From assembly GCA_023375675.1 (NCBI GenBank), contig JALQBC010000008.1, positions 558,001 through 622,000 on the forward strand: a stretch of 64,000 bases of DNA, read 5' to 3'. The translations under genes and the position numbers were made by a program. The first letter of the stretch is position 1; each line of letters starts with the position of its first letter. The notes beneath the pieces were generated by a model. That model was not told the DNA's origin, did not search any database, and saw only the letters and a program-made list of their open reading frames with translations. Shown piece after piece: positions 47,907-58,013 of this stretch. This DNA comes from Cytospora piceicola. Taxonomy: Eukaryota > Ascomycota > Sordariomycetes > Diaporthales > Cytosporaceae.

Positions 47907-48701
47907 TTATTGCCGAGTCGGGTGAAGGCCAATAGCATCCCAATAAGGCTTCGAAGTGGAATTTTTCTGGATAACAAACGATAGCAAAAAGTCCTCATCT
48001 CCGTAAGGAACCTCCTTGATACTGGTCTTCATTTTCTTGTCGGCCATCCAGCGGACAAGGTAGAGGATATCCTGAGCATCGCTTGACTTCTTCCGCTTCA
48101 AGTACGCCAGTATCTTGAGATTGAGAAGCTCCGGGATCCCAGGGAGTGGTAATCTTCCAACGGGGTAGGATGATGCAGGAAACCTGAGGTCCACGTAGAT
48201 CTGAGAAGGTCCCATGATGTCCACGTTGTAGTTCTTGCCATTGCTTGCTTTGTACCACACCTGCTGGGCTCCACTGGTCTTGTTAAGAATTCCAAACTTC
48301 CCAGTTGCCTGCAACTTCTTCACGATATCGCCTGTAGTCTTCTCTTTGACAATGAGATCCAGGTCTTTCGTCGTACGGTGAGACCCGAGCTTGGCCATGG
48401 CGACACCTCCAATAATCCTGTAGTCCATATTTCCAGGTAAGGCCTTCGAGATCTCGGTGGTCATCTCATCCATTATAGCGTTGTCCATCGGAGTGGTCGC
48501 AATTACTGGAGCCGCGTTACCGGTCGGGGCTGGAGATGGAACAGGGGCACGAGCAGCCGGTGCCACAGGTCCCGTAGGCTTTCGAGCCTGCCCAGACCCA
48601 GCCCCGGTACTGTTCCCGGGTTTGGGAGCCACGGTGGGTTTTCCCTTTACCATGTTGGACAGTCTGCCCTTTCCCGACTCGAAGCTAGATTCGTTCCCCA
48701 T
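47907..48701 (-). CDS. Nucleotidyltransferase-fold protein (AbiEii/MNT-like)
   Basis: A single exon encodes 264 residues from the ATG at 48701. After a disordered Pro/Ala/Gly-rich segment (residues 18-70) comes a compact domain with the minimal nucleotidyltransferase signature: IIGGVAMAKLGSHRTTKDLDL gives the helix-turn Gly-Gly (98-99) and the two metal aspartates D113 and D115, and the third acid is in YNVDIM. A helical tail with LNLKILAYLKRKKSSDAQDI follows, where Lys and Asp sit as in AbiEii-like proteins. The domain is best known from bacterial AbiEii antitoxin-partner enzymes and aminoglycoside-type transferases; fungal copies have no established role. The N-terminus MGNESS fits an N-myristoylation site, hinting at membrane tethering. 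The substrate is unknown. Confidence 0.75.
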   Translation of the reverse strand: MGNESSFESGKGRLSNMVKGKPTVAPKPGNSTGAGSGQARKPTGPVAPAARAPVPSPAPTGNAAPVIATTPMDNAIMDEMTTEISKALPGNMDYRIIGGVAMAKLGSHRTTKDLDLIVKEKTTGDIVKKLQATGKFGILNKTSGAQQVWYKASNGKNYNVDIMGPSQIYVDLRFPASSYPVGRLPLPGIPELLNLKILAYLKRKKSSDAQDILYLVRWMADKKMKTSIKEVPYGDEDFLLSFVIQKNSTSKPYWDAIGLHPTRQ

Positions 48702-49874
48702 GGTAAAATGCGCAGATAGCTTGAAGATAGAATCTGATTAAACCGTCAAGGTGGGGGATTGGAAGATATATTATAATATGATATCCAAGACCAGTATGGA
48801 ATCAGTATGAATAATGGGGCTAGAAGGATTGAGTTGGAGAGTATAAATTTGCTTGCTTGATGACCACGTATGTCTTGGTAGAGCAACATGGTGACATGGC
48901 TTCCTATATATTCGTCTCTGTATACAGATAGTTTAGGTCTCTCTTCGAACAGTTAACAAGACATTACCATTTCTTGAGGACTCGTTTTGCTCCAACGTTG
49001 GTCTCTAGGTTGGCCAGGTGTCAGTCCACAATTTCCCGTTGATCTCATCTGCGATATACGTCGTAAAACACCTATAGACACCCATCGGATGATTGAAATG
49101 AAATCCTGAAACTGACCCTATGGGTTGTAAGTGGCCTGGCCCATGACAGCTGCATATTGCAACCAGATCCCACGGGTCGAATTAGATAATTGTTTGCTCA
49201 CCTGGTACTACGTTAGTGAAGGCAAATACGAGTGACAGGGGAGACAAAAAAGCAGCAGCCAAGGAATCTTGGGCCATTACTGGGTTCAAAGCCCCTGATG
49301 CTCAGCCTCAGCAACCCGTAGATCGATGTGGGCATGTAGGCCAGGCCATGGATTCAACCCACCGGCCCATAGGTCATGTATGTAGCATCGATCCTACCCG
49401 CACCTTTGATGTTTTCCACGGTGTCTATATGTTATGGGCCGGATCTACCAGGCAGAACCTTGGCTATAGAGATCATGTGGGATCCTTTGGCTATTTTGAT
49501 TAGTTTTTACAAACAGCTGTTACTAAATCTTCTCGTACACATCCTACGTACCAAGTAGGTAATCATAATGCCTCTCATTTTGTGAGGGTTAGGGTTTAGT
49601 GAAAGAAGGCTGGGGTTATGTAATTCACGGCTGTCCCTTTCCACTTCTCATTATTCACTTGATAGGTTTTGAGGAAGGGGTGCTTGGTATGGTCTTAATA
49701 TTAGGCATTGTTGAGGGTTCTCTGCTTATCAAATATCGCTGCTGTGCCACCGTGCTTCCTTGCCCAACATCGACGATTCCTGCCCTCCTGCAATTAGGTG
49801 TCCAATGTTCATACATCACAACATTTCTTCCGAGACGTCGACCATACGATGTTCAAAATATTCTGAGCTGGATC
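48702..49874. other. Intergenic region
   Basis: 1.17 kb, the 5' side of the nucleotidyltransferase gene. No gene, RNA or element was recognised. Confidence 0.5.
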
Positions 49875-50221
49875 ATGGCATCGACTTCGTTTCAGATCGT
49901 TTCAGACCTCCACCTCGAAACCTACGGTTCCTATGACTTTCCCTTCCGGCAAACCTCACCAAACTTAGCCCTCCCAGGCATAAGGAAAACCCCGTCTCTT
50001 GGGGCTTCGCAACAGACATGAGGCAAGAAGAATGCTGGATCAATAGCAATGTCGTTTTCTGGGCATTTGGACATACTCATTTCAACTGCGACTTTACAGA
50101 TGAGTAGGGAAAGCGTGTTATTGCCAATCAGAAGGGCTATTCTTTGGCAAAAGAAACAAATTGTGATATCAAGCGAGTATATGCAATTGGACGAGGGGGA
50201 GCCTCGGGCCTACTTGTGTAG
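49875..50221 (+). pseudogene. Calcineurin-like metallophosphoesterase remnant with internal deletion
   Basis: The ATG at 49875 begins a typical N-terminus, FQIVSDLHLETYGSYDFPFR followed by QTSPNLALPG, containing the metal-binding D-x-H of the family. About 100 bases on, and in another frame, the sequence jumps to the family's C-terminal part: FATDMRQEECW, then VVFWAFGHTHFNCDFTDE with the GHTH metal motif. A TAG (50105-50107) interrupts it, then KRVIANQKGYSLAKE continues. The normal protein has roughly 200 residues between these parts, with the GN[HE] and second His motifs, which are missing. So the locus lost the middle of the gene, a frame and one codon, and cannot make an active phosphoesterase. 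The function of intact relatives is cytosolic phosphoester hydrolysis of unknown substrate. Confidence 0.75.
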
Positions 50222-50796
50222 TCGAATGCTTCAATTGCCTCGGTCTGGATGTTGGAAACACGGGTAATATGCCAGGTAGATACCACAGATTCCTCAATCA
50301 GTCATTCGTGGGTCACGAGGACTGGTCGATTGGAGGAACGAACCATCCTCAGAAGAGAACCAAAACAACCGGAACCATGGAGATCTTCCGAAATGCACCT
50401 GTCACCCTTTCCCTCATCGGCCCAGCTAGATATGGAGCAGTTCAACTATGTACCTAAGTACTTGGCATGCTTAGCTACTGCAGTCATGAGATGCTGAGAT
50501 AAGCGACGCAGATCTTCCGTATGGAGTATATGGGGATATACAATTATGGGGCCAGCAGAGGGCCGAAGGATCCCTCATCTATTTTCAGTGGCATCCTGAT
50601 CCCATCCCAAAGCCCTATCAACCGGCCGTATGCTCGTTGATCTTAGTGACATCAGTAAGAAGCAAAACGCCAGTTGTCGCACTGGCAGCATTTCAGGGCC
50701 GCGTTCCAAGCTCTGCACTCACCGTTTGCTTTTCAAACGTCAAAAAGTGAGCGGTAGGCATCGTCCAATTACGACTCACGAAAAGCCTCATTCCAC
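50222..50796. other. Intergenic region
   Basis: 575 bases without a gene; contains one microrepeat word (TACCTAAGTACTT at 50450-50462). The end is the leader of the next gene. Confidence 0.5.
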
Positions 50797-51615
50797 ATGT
50801 TCAACTCGTTTCATCTGCTACGACGACTTTGCGGGCGCAACATGCAGTCCGCCGACGACTCTGACTCTGCCGAAGTAGCACCTGTCCCGGTACCTGTCCT
50901 CGATACCGACGCCCTTCCGTCCCGCTACCGAGCGTACGGCATCTTGTACAATGCCGGCATTCCACTCTGCATCTGGTGCGAGGACGCTCTAGAGCATCTT
51001 GGGGTCCCTACCGCCACCTTCTGTCTGTATCTGGTCGTTCCCGACGCGCGGATGCAGCAGGCTGCGGACCACTTAGTCAGGGCTGGGTACCAGAAGAGGG
51101 AATTGCCCTTTGCTCTCAATGAAATTACTCAGTTCAGCAATATATATGGCCCACCGCAGGAAACTCCTGATCGGCCACCCAATGTGGAGAGTGAGGATGA
51201 TTTTGTCCTGGATCCTAAAGACAGCATTGACTCTCGCGATCCACCAGTCATACTGCTCCCTGACCAAGAGTGGTTCTGCGAACTATCTGGGACAGTCGCG
51301 GAGATGCAGGACTGCTATCCCACCCTTGCTCAGCTTCTGACCGCCTTGATATATAAGTGGATGGCGGTAGAGGAGCAGGATGAGAGATTGCTTCTGCATA
51401 TTGCTATCCACATCGAGTATATCTATGAATATTTGGATGCTGTAAGGCAGCCTGGGTTTGAGGAGAGCCTTCCGCAAAGGATTTGGGGCTTCCATTTCGA
51501 CAGACTCAAAGGGCTTGATGCAGGAGACTGGGGAACGGTTCCCTACCAGAAGAGTTACATGGCCAAGATTGATGGCAGGGACGACGAACCTTCGACCAGT
51601 TCGGAAGCCAACTAA
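50797..51615 (+). CDS. Hypothetical fungal protein, possibly nucleotidyltransferase-like fold
   Basis: A single exon encodes 272 residues; an inner ATG at 50842 (MQSADDSDSAEV) may be the true start because the first residues (FNSFHLLRRLCGRN) are unlike the acidic segment that follows. The best preserved part is AYGILYNAGIPLCIWCEDAL, then HLGVPTATFCLYLVVPDARMQ. This resembles a group of fungal proteins in which a G-x-x-AL helix and a D-x-hydrophobic-VP strand sit where a nucleotidyltransferase places its active site; here the first metal Asp would be missing. The remainder is acidic, with a Leu-rich helical stretch (LAQLLTALIYKWMAVEEQDE). There is no signal peptide or membrane span. The function is unknown and the fold assignment is inference. 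Confidence 0.6.
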   Translation: MFNSFHLLRRLCGRNMQSADDSDSAEVAPVPVPVLDTDALPSRYRAYGILYNAGIPLCIWCEDALEHLGVPTATFCLYLVVPDARMQQAADHLVRAGYQKRELPFALNEITQFSNIYGPPQETPDRPPNVESEDDFVLDPKDSIDSRDPPVILLPDQEWFCELSGTVAEMQDCYPTLAQLLTALIYKWMAVEEQDERLLLHIAIHIEYIYEYLDAVRQPGFEESLPQRIWGFHFDRLKGLDAGDWGTVPYQKSYMAKIDGRDDEPSTSSEAN

Positions 51616-51929
51616 GTACGAGATCTTGATAGCACTGTTATTCGGAAGGAAATACATTCTGCGTCGCATATCTTCCAAGTTTGTACATACCGTGGGACTT
51701 TTGAAATAACGCGCTCAGAATATCTAGTCTTTTTACAGCATCACATTCCTGTGACGACAAATCGTGGCTATATTGTAATAACTGAGGCTTGAAGATATCT
51801 TGAAATCCGTCCACTTTACCCAGATATCTGAAAATGGTCTTCGGAAGAAGGAGATAAGAAAGTGAATGAAGCCTGCCAACTGGCGTCTCACATCGAGGTC
51901 TGGAATGTATCCATACCAAGATTTGATTC
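51616..51929. other. Convergent intergenic spacer
   Basis: 314 bases between converging genes; nothing beyond presumed 3' untranslated sequence was seen. Confidence 0.5.
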
Positions 51930-53153
51930 TCACAACCTTTCCATCCATGTGAGAGTCGCCCGCATCGAGCTTCCCTTATCATACTTCATTGCGATGTCGG
52001 CTCCAGGCTGAACATGCGATTCATCAGGGCACCTCACCAGCACACGAGGCTCTTCCATCACGACGTCGAAGTCGGTCTCCGGGCCAGCAACATTGGAGTT
52101 GGCCTTGATAAACTCAGTCGCAAAAAGCACAATCCCATCATGTAAGACCTCTCCCATACCAGCCGTGACGAGAACTTTAGCAGCCACGGTACTCTGCCCA
52201 GATGCCGGAAAGGCGGCATCCCACACCTCTGCCGAATCCCCGGCTTCACACGGTGCAGCCCAGACCTCGTCCAGCTTCGGCGACCACATGGATGTGTACG
52301 CCTGCATCAGCTCCCGGTTCTCCCAGTCCGTCCTGGAGTTCTGTTCAAACGAGGGGTGGTCAGTGCCCATAAACACCCACGGGGAGGTGAAGAAGACCCC
52401 CTTGAAGCGGTCGCCTTTCAAGTCCACCGACGCTGCATACGGGCAGGGCTTGATCAGATGCGCGAGCAGTGACGCCGCGAGACCGCCTCCTGCGCTGTCT
52501 CCTCCGAGGACAACCTCCGACGGTGGCAGGCCCTCCACCTCGAGGAGATAGTGCAGGCCAGCCACCGCCTGGGCCAGTTGCGTCGGGTATCTGTACTTCG
52601 GCGTGAGGCCATACTCCAGGAAGACGACCTGTCGCGCCTTGCAGGCCCCCGCCCACTTGAGAGCCAGAGGGATGTGGATGGCCGGGAGGATCGGGAATTC
52701 GTAACCGCCGCCGTGGAGATAGAACAATGTGGGGCCCTTTTCGGGGGCCGAAGGAGGCGTGATGTAGTGGAGCCCGGCCGGGGGATTATCACCGCTTCTT
52801 GTATCTACCTCCTTCGCCGTGTAGGCCAGCTTGGCGCCCCTACAGTAGTCCCTGAGTGACTTCCCCGTGGTTGCGGTACCCCTGTTCCATTCTGACTGGT
52901 TCGGCGATAATGGGGATTCGAACTGGACCACCCTGAGGAAGCTAACGGCAAGTCTCTGCTGCCAGGCTAGAGCAGGCCACGGGTTGCTCGAAAGCATTGT
53001 TGAGAACAGTCCCCTGAATGCCCTGATATCTGCCGGGTCTTTAGTATCTCTGCTGCTGCCTGGGGAATGGTGATGGTACTGACGGACAAGCGGAACACGC
53101 CATGCGAGGGACACCGTCTCCCACAACGACAATTTCGATGCCTCGGATGTCAT
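51930..53153 (-). CDS. Alpha/beta hydrolase, HSL (GDXG) family
   Basis: A single exon encodes 407 residues. The open frame starts at a TTG (53177), so the first ATG, at 53153 (MTSEASKLSLWETVSLAWRV), is used. The oxyanion motif HGGG is at 147-150, the nucleophile elbow GGDSAGGG places Ser at about 220, and a later Asp/His pair is present (MGEVLHDGIV and CPDESHVQPG, the latter with the likely catalytic His). These mark the hormone-sensitive-lipase branch: esterases or lipases on short or bulky acyl esters, and the type used in fungal secondary metabolism or detoxification. No signal peptide is evident. There is no biosynthetic cluster nearby to suggest a substrate. It is convergent with the gene ending at 51615. 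Confidence 0.88.
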   Translation of the reverse strand: MTSEASKLSLWETVSLAWRVPLVRQYHHHSPGSSRDTKDPADIRAFRGLFSTMLSSNPWPALAWQQRLAVSFLRVVQFESPLSPNQSEWNRGTATTGKSLRDYCRGAKLAYTAKEVDTRSGDNPPAGLHYITPPSAPEKGPTLFYLHGGGYEFPILPAIHIPLALKWAGACKARQVVFLEYGLTPKYRYPTQLAQAVAGLHYLLEVEGLPPSEVVLGGDSAGGGLAASLLAHLIKPCPYAASVDLKGDRFKGVFFTSPWVFMGTDHPSFEQNSRTDWENRELMQAYTSMWSPKLDEVWAAPCEAGDSAEVWDAAFPASGQSTVAAKVLVTAGMGEVLHDGIVLFATEFIKANSNVAGPETDFDVVMEEPRVLVRCPDESHVQPGADIAMKYDKGSSMRATLTWMERL

Positions 53154-55147
53154 TTCGAGATCATGATACCCATTCAAAACTCGGGAAACATGTCAAAAAC
53201 CACAGAAAATAACATAGAGGAATCTCGGTGAAGCCAACATGTTAATATGTTGGCGTCGGCGAAGATAACTTGCTCCACCGTCCGGACTGTTCCCGCCGCC
53301 CGACCGCATCCATACATGATATCCGTGACATATTGGTTGCTCAGCAACCAATCACTTTGTCGGTGGCGTTAGCCATAAGCGCTGATATGTTGTACCATTA
53401 TCGTCATTTCACATGAAAGAACCTCGGAACCTCTGCCATGCTTACCAAGTACTTGATCCATTTCCAATGGGTAGCCTCCAGCCAGGAATAGCACCGCCAA
53501 CATTTGAAACTTTACCTCTTTTCAGTCTGGTTCAACAACTATCATTGTCTCAAGTCCAACAGACTACCTTTCTCAGATACCTTCAGATCACAAATGTCTT
53601 GTCTATTGAAGAAGTTTCTACTTTAATTCCCACTCATCTCGAAGTAGGGAAACCTCAAGGGCGCCCGCTATTTTGGTCGGAGTACTTGAAGTAATTCGTA
53701 ACCCGCACTCACACGATGCCCGAACCCATATGGCGTGATATGGCTTCATGTCTATCCCTCACAGGTCGTCGAACCTAGAGCGATAATAAGTTGTTGCGTA
53801 GGTGGTTCCGAAGAGATGATAGGAGAATTTGTAGAACAGTGTAAAAGTGTCACGCCCAAATGAAATATATTTGGTAGAACCGACGATCCCAATATTCAAG
53901 ATTACAATCATTTTCAAATAGAGGGCTGCATCGCAGATTCTAGGCACAACCTATCACCTCGCACTGCAATCTTCAAGAACTACAAATCTAACACATTGTC
54001 AAACACACCTGTTATTGATCCCCGTGTCGTGAACCAGGAGTTGGGAGCTCGATATACGGATGGCGAGATCTGAAGACTACCGCGTATTAGAACCTCAGGC
54101 AGTTTGCGAGTCTTACATACTTGACCCGTATTACCTCTCATCTACCTCTGACTTCCCATGGACTGTTTCGAACACCGTGTTTGGTGTCGGTTTCTATCAT
54201 TTCAAGCAAATAAAGCCGGATACTCAGGTACTGATGCACCGAGGCTTGTGTTTTCGGGCCGGAGGTGAAGAAGAAGACGGACGAGTACACCGCGCGGCAC
54301 CGCGAGACATGTACATCGACATGGTCCGGAAGGGTAGTGACGGTCGGTAACCCGATTAGCCGGCTTGCAATGAAGATGAACAAGTGGTGTAGGCGAGGGA
54401 GTACATATGTGCACTACCATTTTGAGCGACACCTATGCAGGTCCCGGACTAGCTGGTCCGACCTATTGCGGGATCTGTTCTTGTGGGTAAACCATTGGTA
54501 ACAGAAAGGTATCACTGTAGGGTTCAGAAGGACGGGGACGGAGCCGCTTTGAACATTCTAAGGAGATGGCGACTTGGCCAAGTCACTTGAGAACTTCTTT
54601 ACTCACTAGAAAGCGAAGGAAGCTCATCTCATACATGTATACCCAGGTACTTATGTACATAGTAAGGCAAAATATTGCCTTTGGCAGCAATGGTCTCGTC
54701 CACTTGGTCTCCTGAAAGTACGCCGCATATGTACCTAAGTAGGCAGCCCGATGTCAATGTCCAGAGCTCAAGCCGCCAGGTTTCATTCGTTCAAGCCGTA
54801 CCGTGGAGGTACCTCCCTGAGCTCTGAGATATCTACTTTCTTTGAAGACAGCCACAGAATTTTACAATGTGGTGGAACTTCCAGACCTGTCAAGGTCATG
54901 AACAATGTGATTCATTTCATCTGCTATATGGTGACACTCCAAGCTGGAGGAAAGTTGTAGCGACATGTGACAGATAATATTGTGACTGTTGGAAGAGCCC
55001 ATGGCTGATACAATTGAGAGGCTCACAGCAAATGTCTCAAATCATTGTATCGATCAAAAAGTCCCCTTGTGTTAGCCACTGACCACTCCCAGATGCCGCC
55101 ACATGTGTTCGGCCAGGGCGTGAGCCTGAATGTAGGGCGTCAAATGC
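53154..55147. other. Intergenic region
   Basis: 2 kb without a supported gene. ATG-started frames of 93, 96 and 69 codons occur at 53413, 54060 and 54751 (plus), but none shows a family, intron pattern or consistent composition. Microrepeat words occur at 54642-54655 and 54730-54742. Confidence 0.45.
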
Positions 55148-56147
55148 CTAGATTCCTAGGCAACAAGTCCCATCAGAGATGTGTGGGTGATTCTCGTGAA
55201 CCCCAGCGTCTTTGACAGCAAGGACAACCCAGGGATCTAACCAAAATGTGATTAGTCAAATCTCTGGCACGAATTAGAGGGCAAGAGGGCAAGTGACGAA
55301 AGAAACTTACGATCGAAATCCTCGCACATCTTCATAAGAAGGATGTCGTACTTTCTCGAGGCGATGGACTTGATGGCGTCCATCGTGTCGAGGTTGGTAT
55401 GGAAGTCACGGAGTATCATGATATCCCAAGGATGTGTGGGGCAAGTGTCACAATGTCCCGCCAGGACACGGACATTGGTTGGTCGTCCAGACAAGAGCCC
55501 CCAGGTACAGCCTGGTGCAATATCGCCACTAATGTGGACATTGACTTGAGATCCAAATTGTTACCACCGAAACAGTAAACGGCTTTGTGGTGACGATAGA
55601 GCAGATGGCCGGGGTACTTACGCATCATGTGTTCCCAGTCTGGCGCAGGAAGGACTGCAGGAGGCTTGGCGAAACCGACGAACCCACTTCCTGCTTGAGC
55701 AATCATGGATCGGCAATAGGTATCATTCTTGACTGTCCACATGGTCTACATGTTCAATTAGTATCCCGGAAGGCTGACATCCAGAGGTTGTAAGGGAGAG
55801 GGGTCGTACCCTTACGAAGGGCTGATCCTTGATCTTGTGCCACTGATTCAGAGTTAGTGGCGAACGGGCCGGAGAATATTGATGCAGGTGGGAAAGTATT
55901 GACCAACCATGTGCTTCAAGAAGGACTGCTCTCCAATGTCGACCCAGGGCATGGGTTCGGCGTTGATGAGGGCCATGTCTCTGTCATCGATGGGACGGCC
56001 GTCACGGAACCACTCGGTTGGGTGCTCGCGAAGGCGCTGATGGCCTTGAATCCACTTAGGCGTGATGTGTAAATACTCGAAGGATTGAAGTAGGAAGTCA
56101 GCCAGGGTCAGGTCTTTCGGGTCTGGGGGGGAGGTTGGGGGAGGCAT
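55148..56147 (-). CDS. Five-exon orphan protein
   Basis: Exons 56147-55908, 55842-55816, 55745-55622, 55544-55311 and 55236-55148, with introns of 65, 70, 77 and 74 bases, fit in phase and end at a TAG, giving 237 residues. Donors GTAAGG, GTAAGT and GTAAGT are clean; the first (GTTGGT) is weak. The exon 2 end could also lie six bases later. The protein begins MPPPTSPPDPKDLTLADFLL and contains EYLHITPKWIQGHQRLREHP, then NVHISGDIAPGCTWGLLSGR and RVLAGHCDTCPTHPWDIMIL in the fourth exon, ending VHENHPHISDGTCCLG. It has no signal peptide or membrane span. The His/Cys/Asp-rich AGHCDTCPTHPWD part could bind metal. I do not recognise the family. The same frame is open upstream of 56147 to a TTG, so a longer N-terminus cannot be ruled out. 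Confidence 0.6.
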
Positions 56148-56940
56148 TGTGGACGTCTTTGTGACAGCCTGCTGAAGTGAAATGGAGCGTGAAGGTGGAC
56201 GGACCGAAGAGTCGAAAAGGAGGAAGGGTGGTGTCGACTGGTGTGACGAGGTGGAAGAGAGAAAAGCGGAGTCGGGAGAACGGTCTGCAGAGACATCTGG
56301 AAGTTTACAGAGGATTGACAGATGCAAATGGGATGAGGAACACACAGACCAGTTTGCTTGGGTGCTGCCTGGAAATCTGTGTTTCCTTTTCTGGTTTCCA
56401 TCCAAGAGGAAGGCACGTCTACACGCAGTCCAAGTCTGCCAAGCCATGGAAGGCATAGCCAGGCTGGACTTGGAGGGAAGGAACACAACTGCAGTTTCTG
56501 GTGCTGCATTCAACTGCAAGCAAATCCTTGGGAGAGAAATTTGGAGTCACCTCTCAACGCAGTGATCAATTTGGAAATCTCTAAGATTTCCAAGTTCAAT
56601 GGAGGAGATTGCTGAGAACTGGTACCCAGTTCATTCGTCTGAAGCTCATTGTCCGCGCATGTGGTTGTTCTATCGAGAAGAGGAACCACAATACAATCAA
56701 CTATCCCCGATCAAATTGGATCTCGATGAATTGTGAAAGGCCCCGTCATGGGCGCATGAGCTTCCTCGTTTGTTTTGCTGATTCCAGGAAGATCTCAGTC
56801 GCCGTGAACGTGAGCAGCCTGAATTCACCGACTGGTATACGACCCAAATGGCCTCCTATTTGGAGTTTATTTTTATATGGAAAGTATTGCGGCGATATGG
56901 ACGGACAATACCGAATATCGACATATGTATCAAACAGATT

Positions 56941-56954
56941 GGGGGGGGGGGGGG
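56941..56954 (+). repeat. G14 homopolymer
   Basis: Fourteen G in intergenic DNA. Confidence 0.9.
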
Positions 56955-57840
56955 AAAGCATGGTAGGATCTCTACCACCACAGCCATATGGGCATTGCCC
57001 AGGTGGTCACACTGAAAATCCCGTCTTGTCTGCTTATCAGATCCGGGCCTGGCTTGTTTTGAACTCACGTGGGGGCCAACTAGAAGCATGCTTGCTGAAA
57101 CATCTTCGACAAGGGGCAGGATTAATTAGAACGCGGCTAGTAGTTCAGCTGGTTCCTGGTGGGGGCCGGAACGAGCCTTTATAAGAAAGCGACTTTGCGA
57201 TGATAGGTCCACGCTAAGCTCAAGAGCAATCCTGCATAGACAAGGGTAGATTTCAAACAATAGCATTCCAATCGAGGCGGCTAAAGGCTTTAGCGTGCAT
57301 ACCTAGGTATGCGATGTCACCCTAGGTTCATCATGCGCCCGCCCGAAAGCTGAGATGAAATATATTTAGACGGCAGGCTTCGGTTGCAGTGGGAACAGGT
57401 ATAAGTACATGTTACACTCCGGTATAGTTCCGTTATTCTGAGTCTCCATCCATGGATCGGAAGGGCTAGAAGCCTAACAATTCAACATCACACACCCTGA
57501 AAGTCAACTCCTGGGAACGTACTCATATGTACAGTACATGCAACTACACATGCAGTAATAAGATACGCTGACAATGGCGAGATATGTGATGCTTAAGTAC
57601 CTAAGTAGACAGACACTTCAATATTTTGAGAATCCTGAATCGCAGATCATCCTGCTGGAGGCAGTATAAGAGGACGGTCGTGCGTTACCGCAACCTTATT
57701 AGTACCCCGGACTTTCAAGGTTCTGACTATGTCTCTCTGCCGGAATATCAGGTTTGGACCCCACACATTGCCACCTACCTTACGGGGAGTCCTAGCATCC
57801 TCATGCGTTGACATTCAAGCTTCTTCGATATAGACAGGGC

Positions 57841-57869
57841 TATAAAGCAAAGGATCTGCCCCCCCCCCC
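57841..57869 (+). promoter_or_regulatory. TATA box and C11 tract
   Basis: TATAAAG at 57841 lies 173 bases upstream of the ATG at 58014, followed by eleven C and a CT-rich leader (CTCCTTGTTCCTCCTCTTCG near 57936). Confidence 0.5.
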
Positions 57870-58013
57870 TCCTTTTATCCTCTCCCGTAGATGTGTTGAA
57901 TTCATTACCAACTGTCAACCTGTCACCCTGCTTCCTCCTTGTTCCTCCTCTTCGTTAGAAGCCTTTATTTCCTTGCTTCTACGTCCTCGGACACATTTCC
58001 CTGGGATTGAAAC

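Larger units (their letters stand above)
56148..58013. other. Intergenic region with divergent promoters
   Basis: 1.87 kb between two divergent genes. It contains G14 (56941-56954) and C11 (57859-57869) tracts, microrepeat words at 57301-57310 and 57595-57609, and a TATAAAG box at 57841. The plus-strand frame at 56609-57184 does not begin at an ATG and has no recognisable content. Confidence 0.5.

Noticed and set aside
49280..49310. Possible tRNA B-box-like string (GGGTTCAAAGCCC)
   Set aside because: The stem pairing is imperfect and no A-box, anticodon arm or acceptor stem could be placed around it.
53413..53694. ATG-started open frame of 93 codons
   Set aside because: Isolated, without promoter signals or homology I can recognise; length is within chance for this region.
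56182..56565. Plus-strand open frames upstream of and antisense to the five-exon orphan
   Set aside because: They overlap the likely 5' leader of the minus-strand gene and lack motifs.
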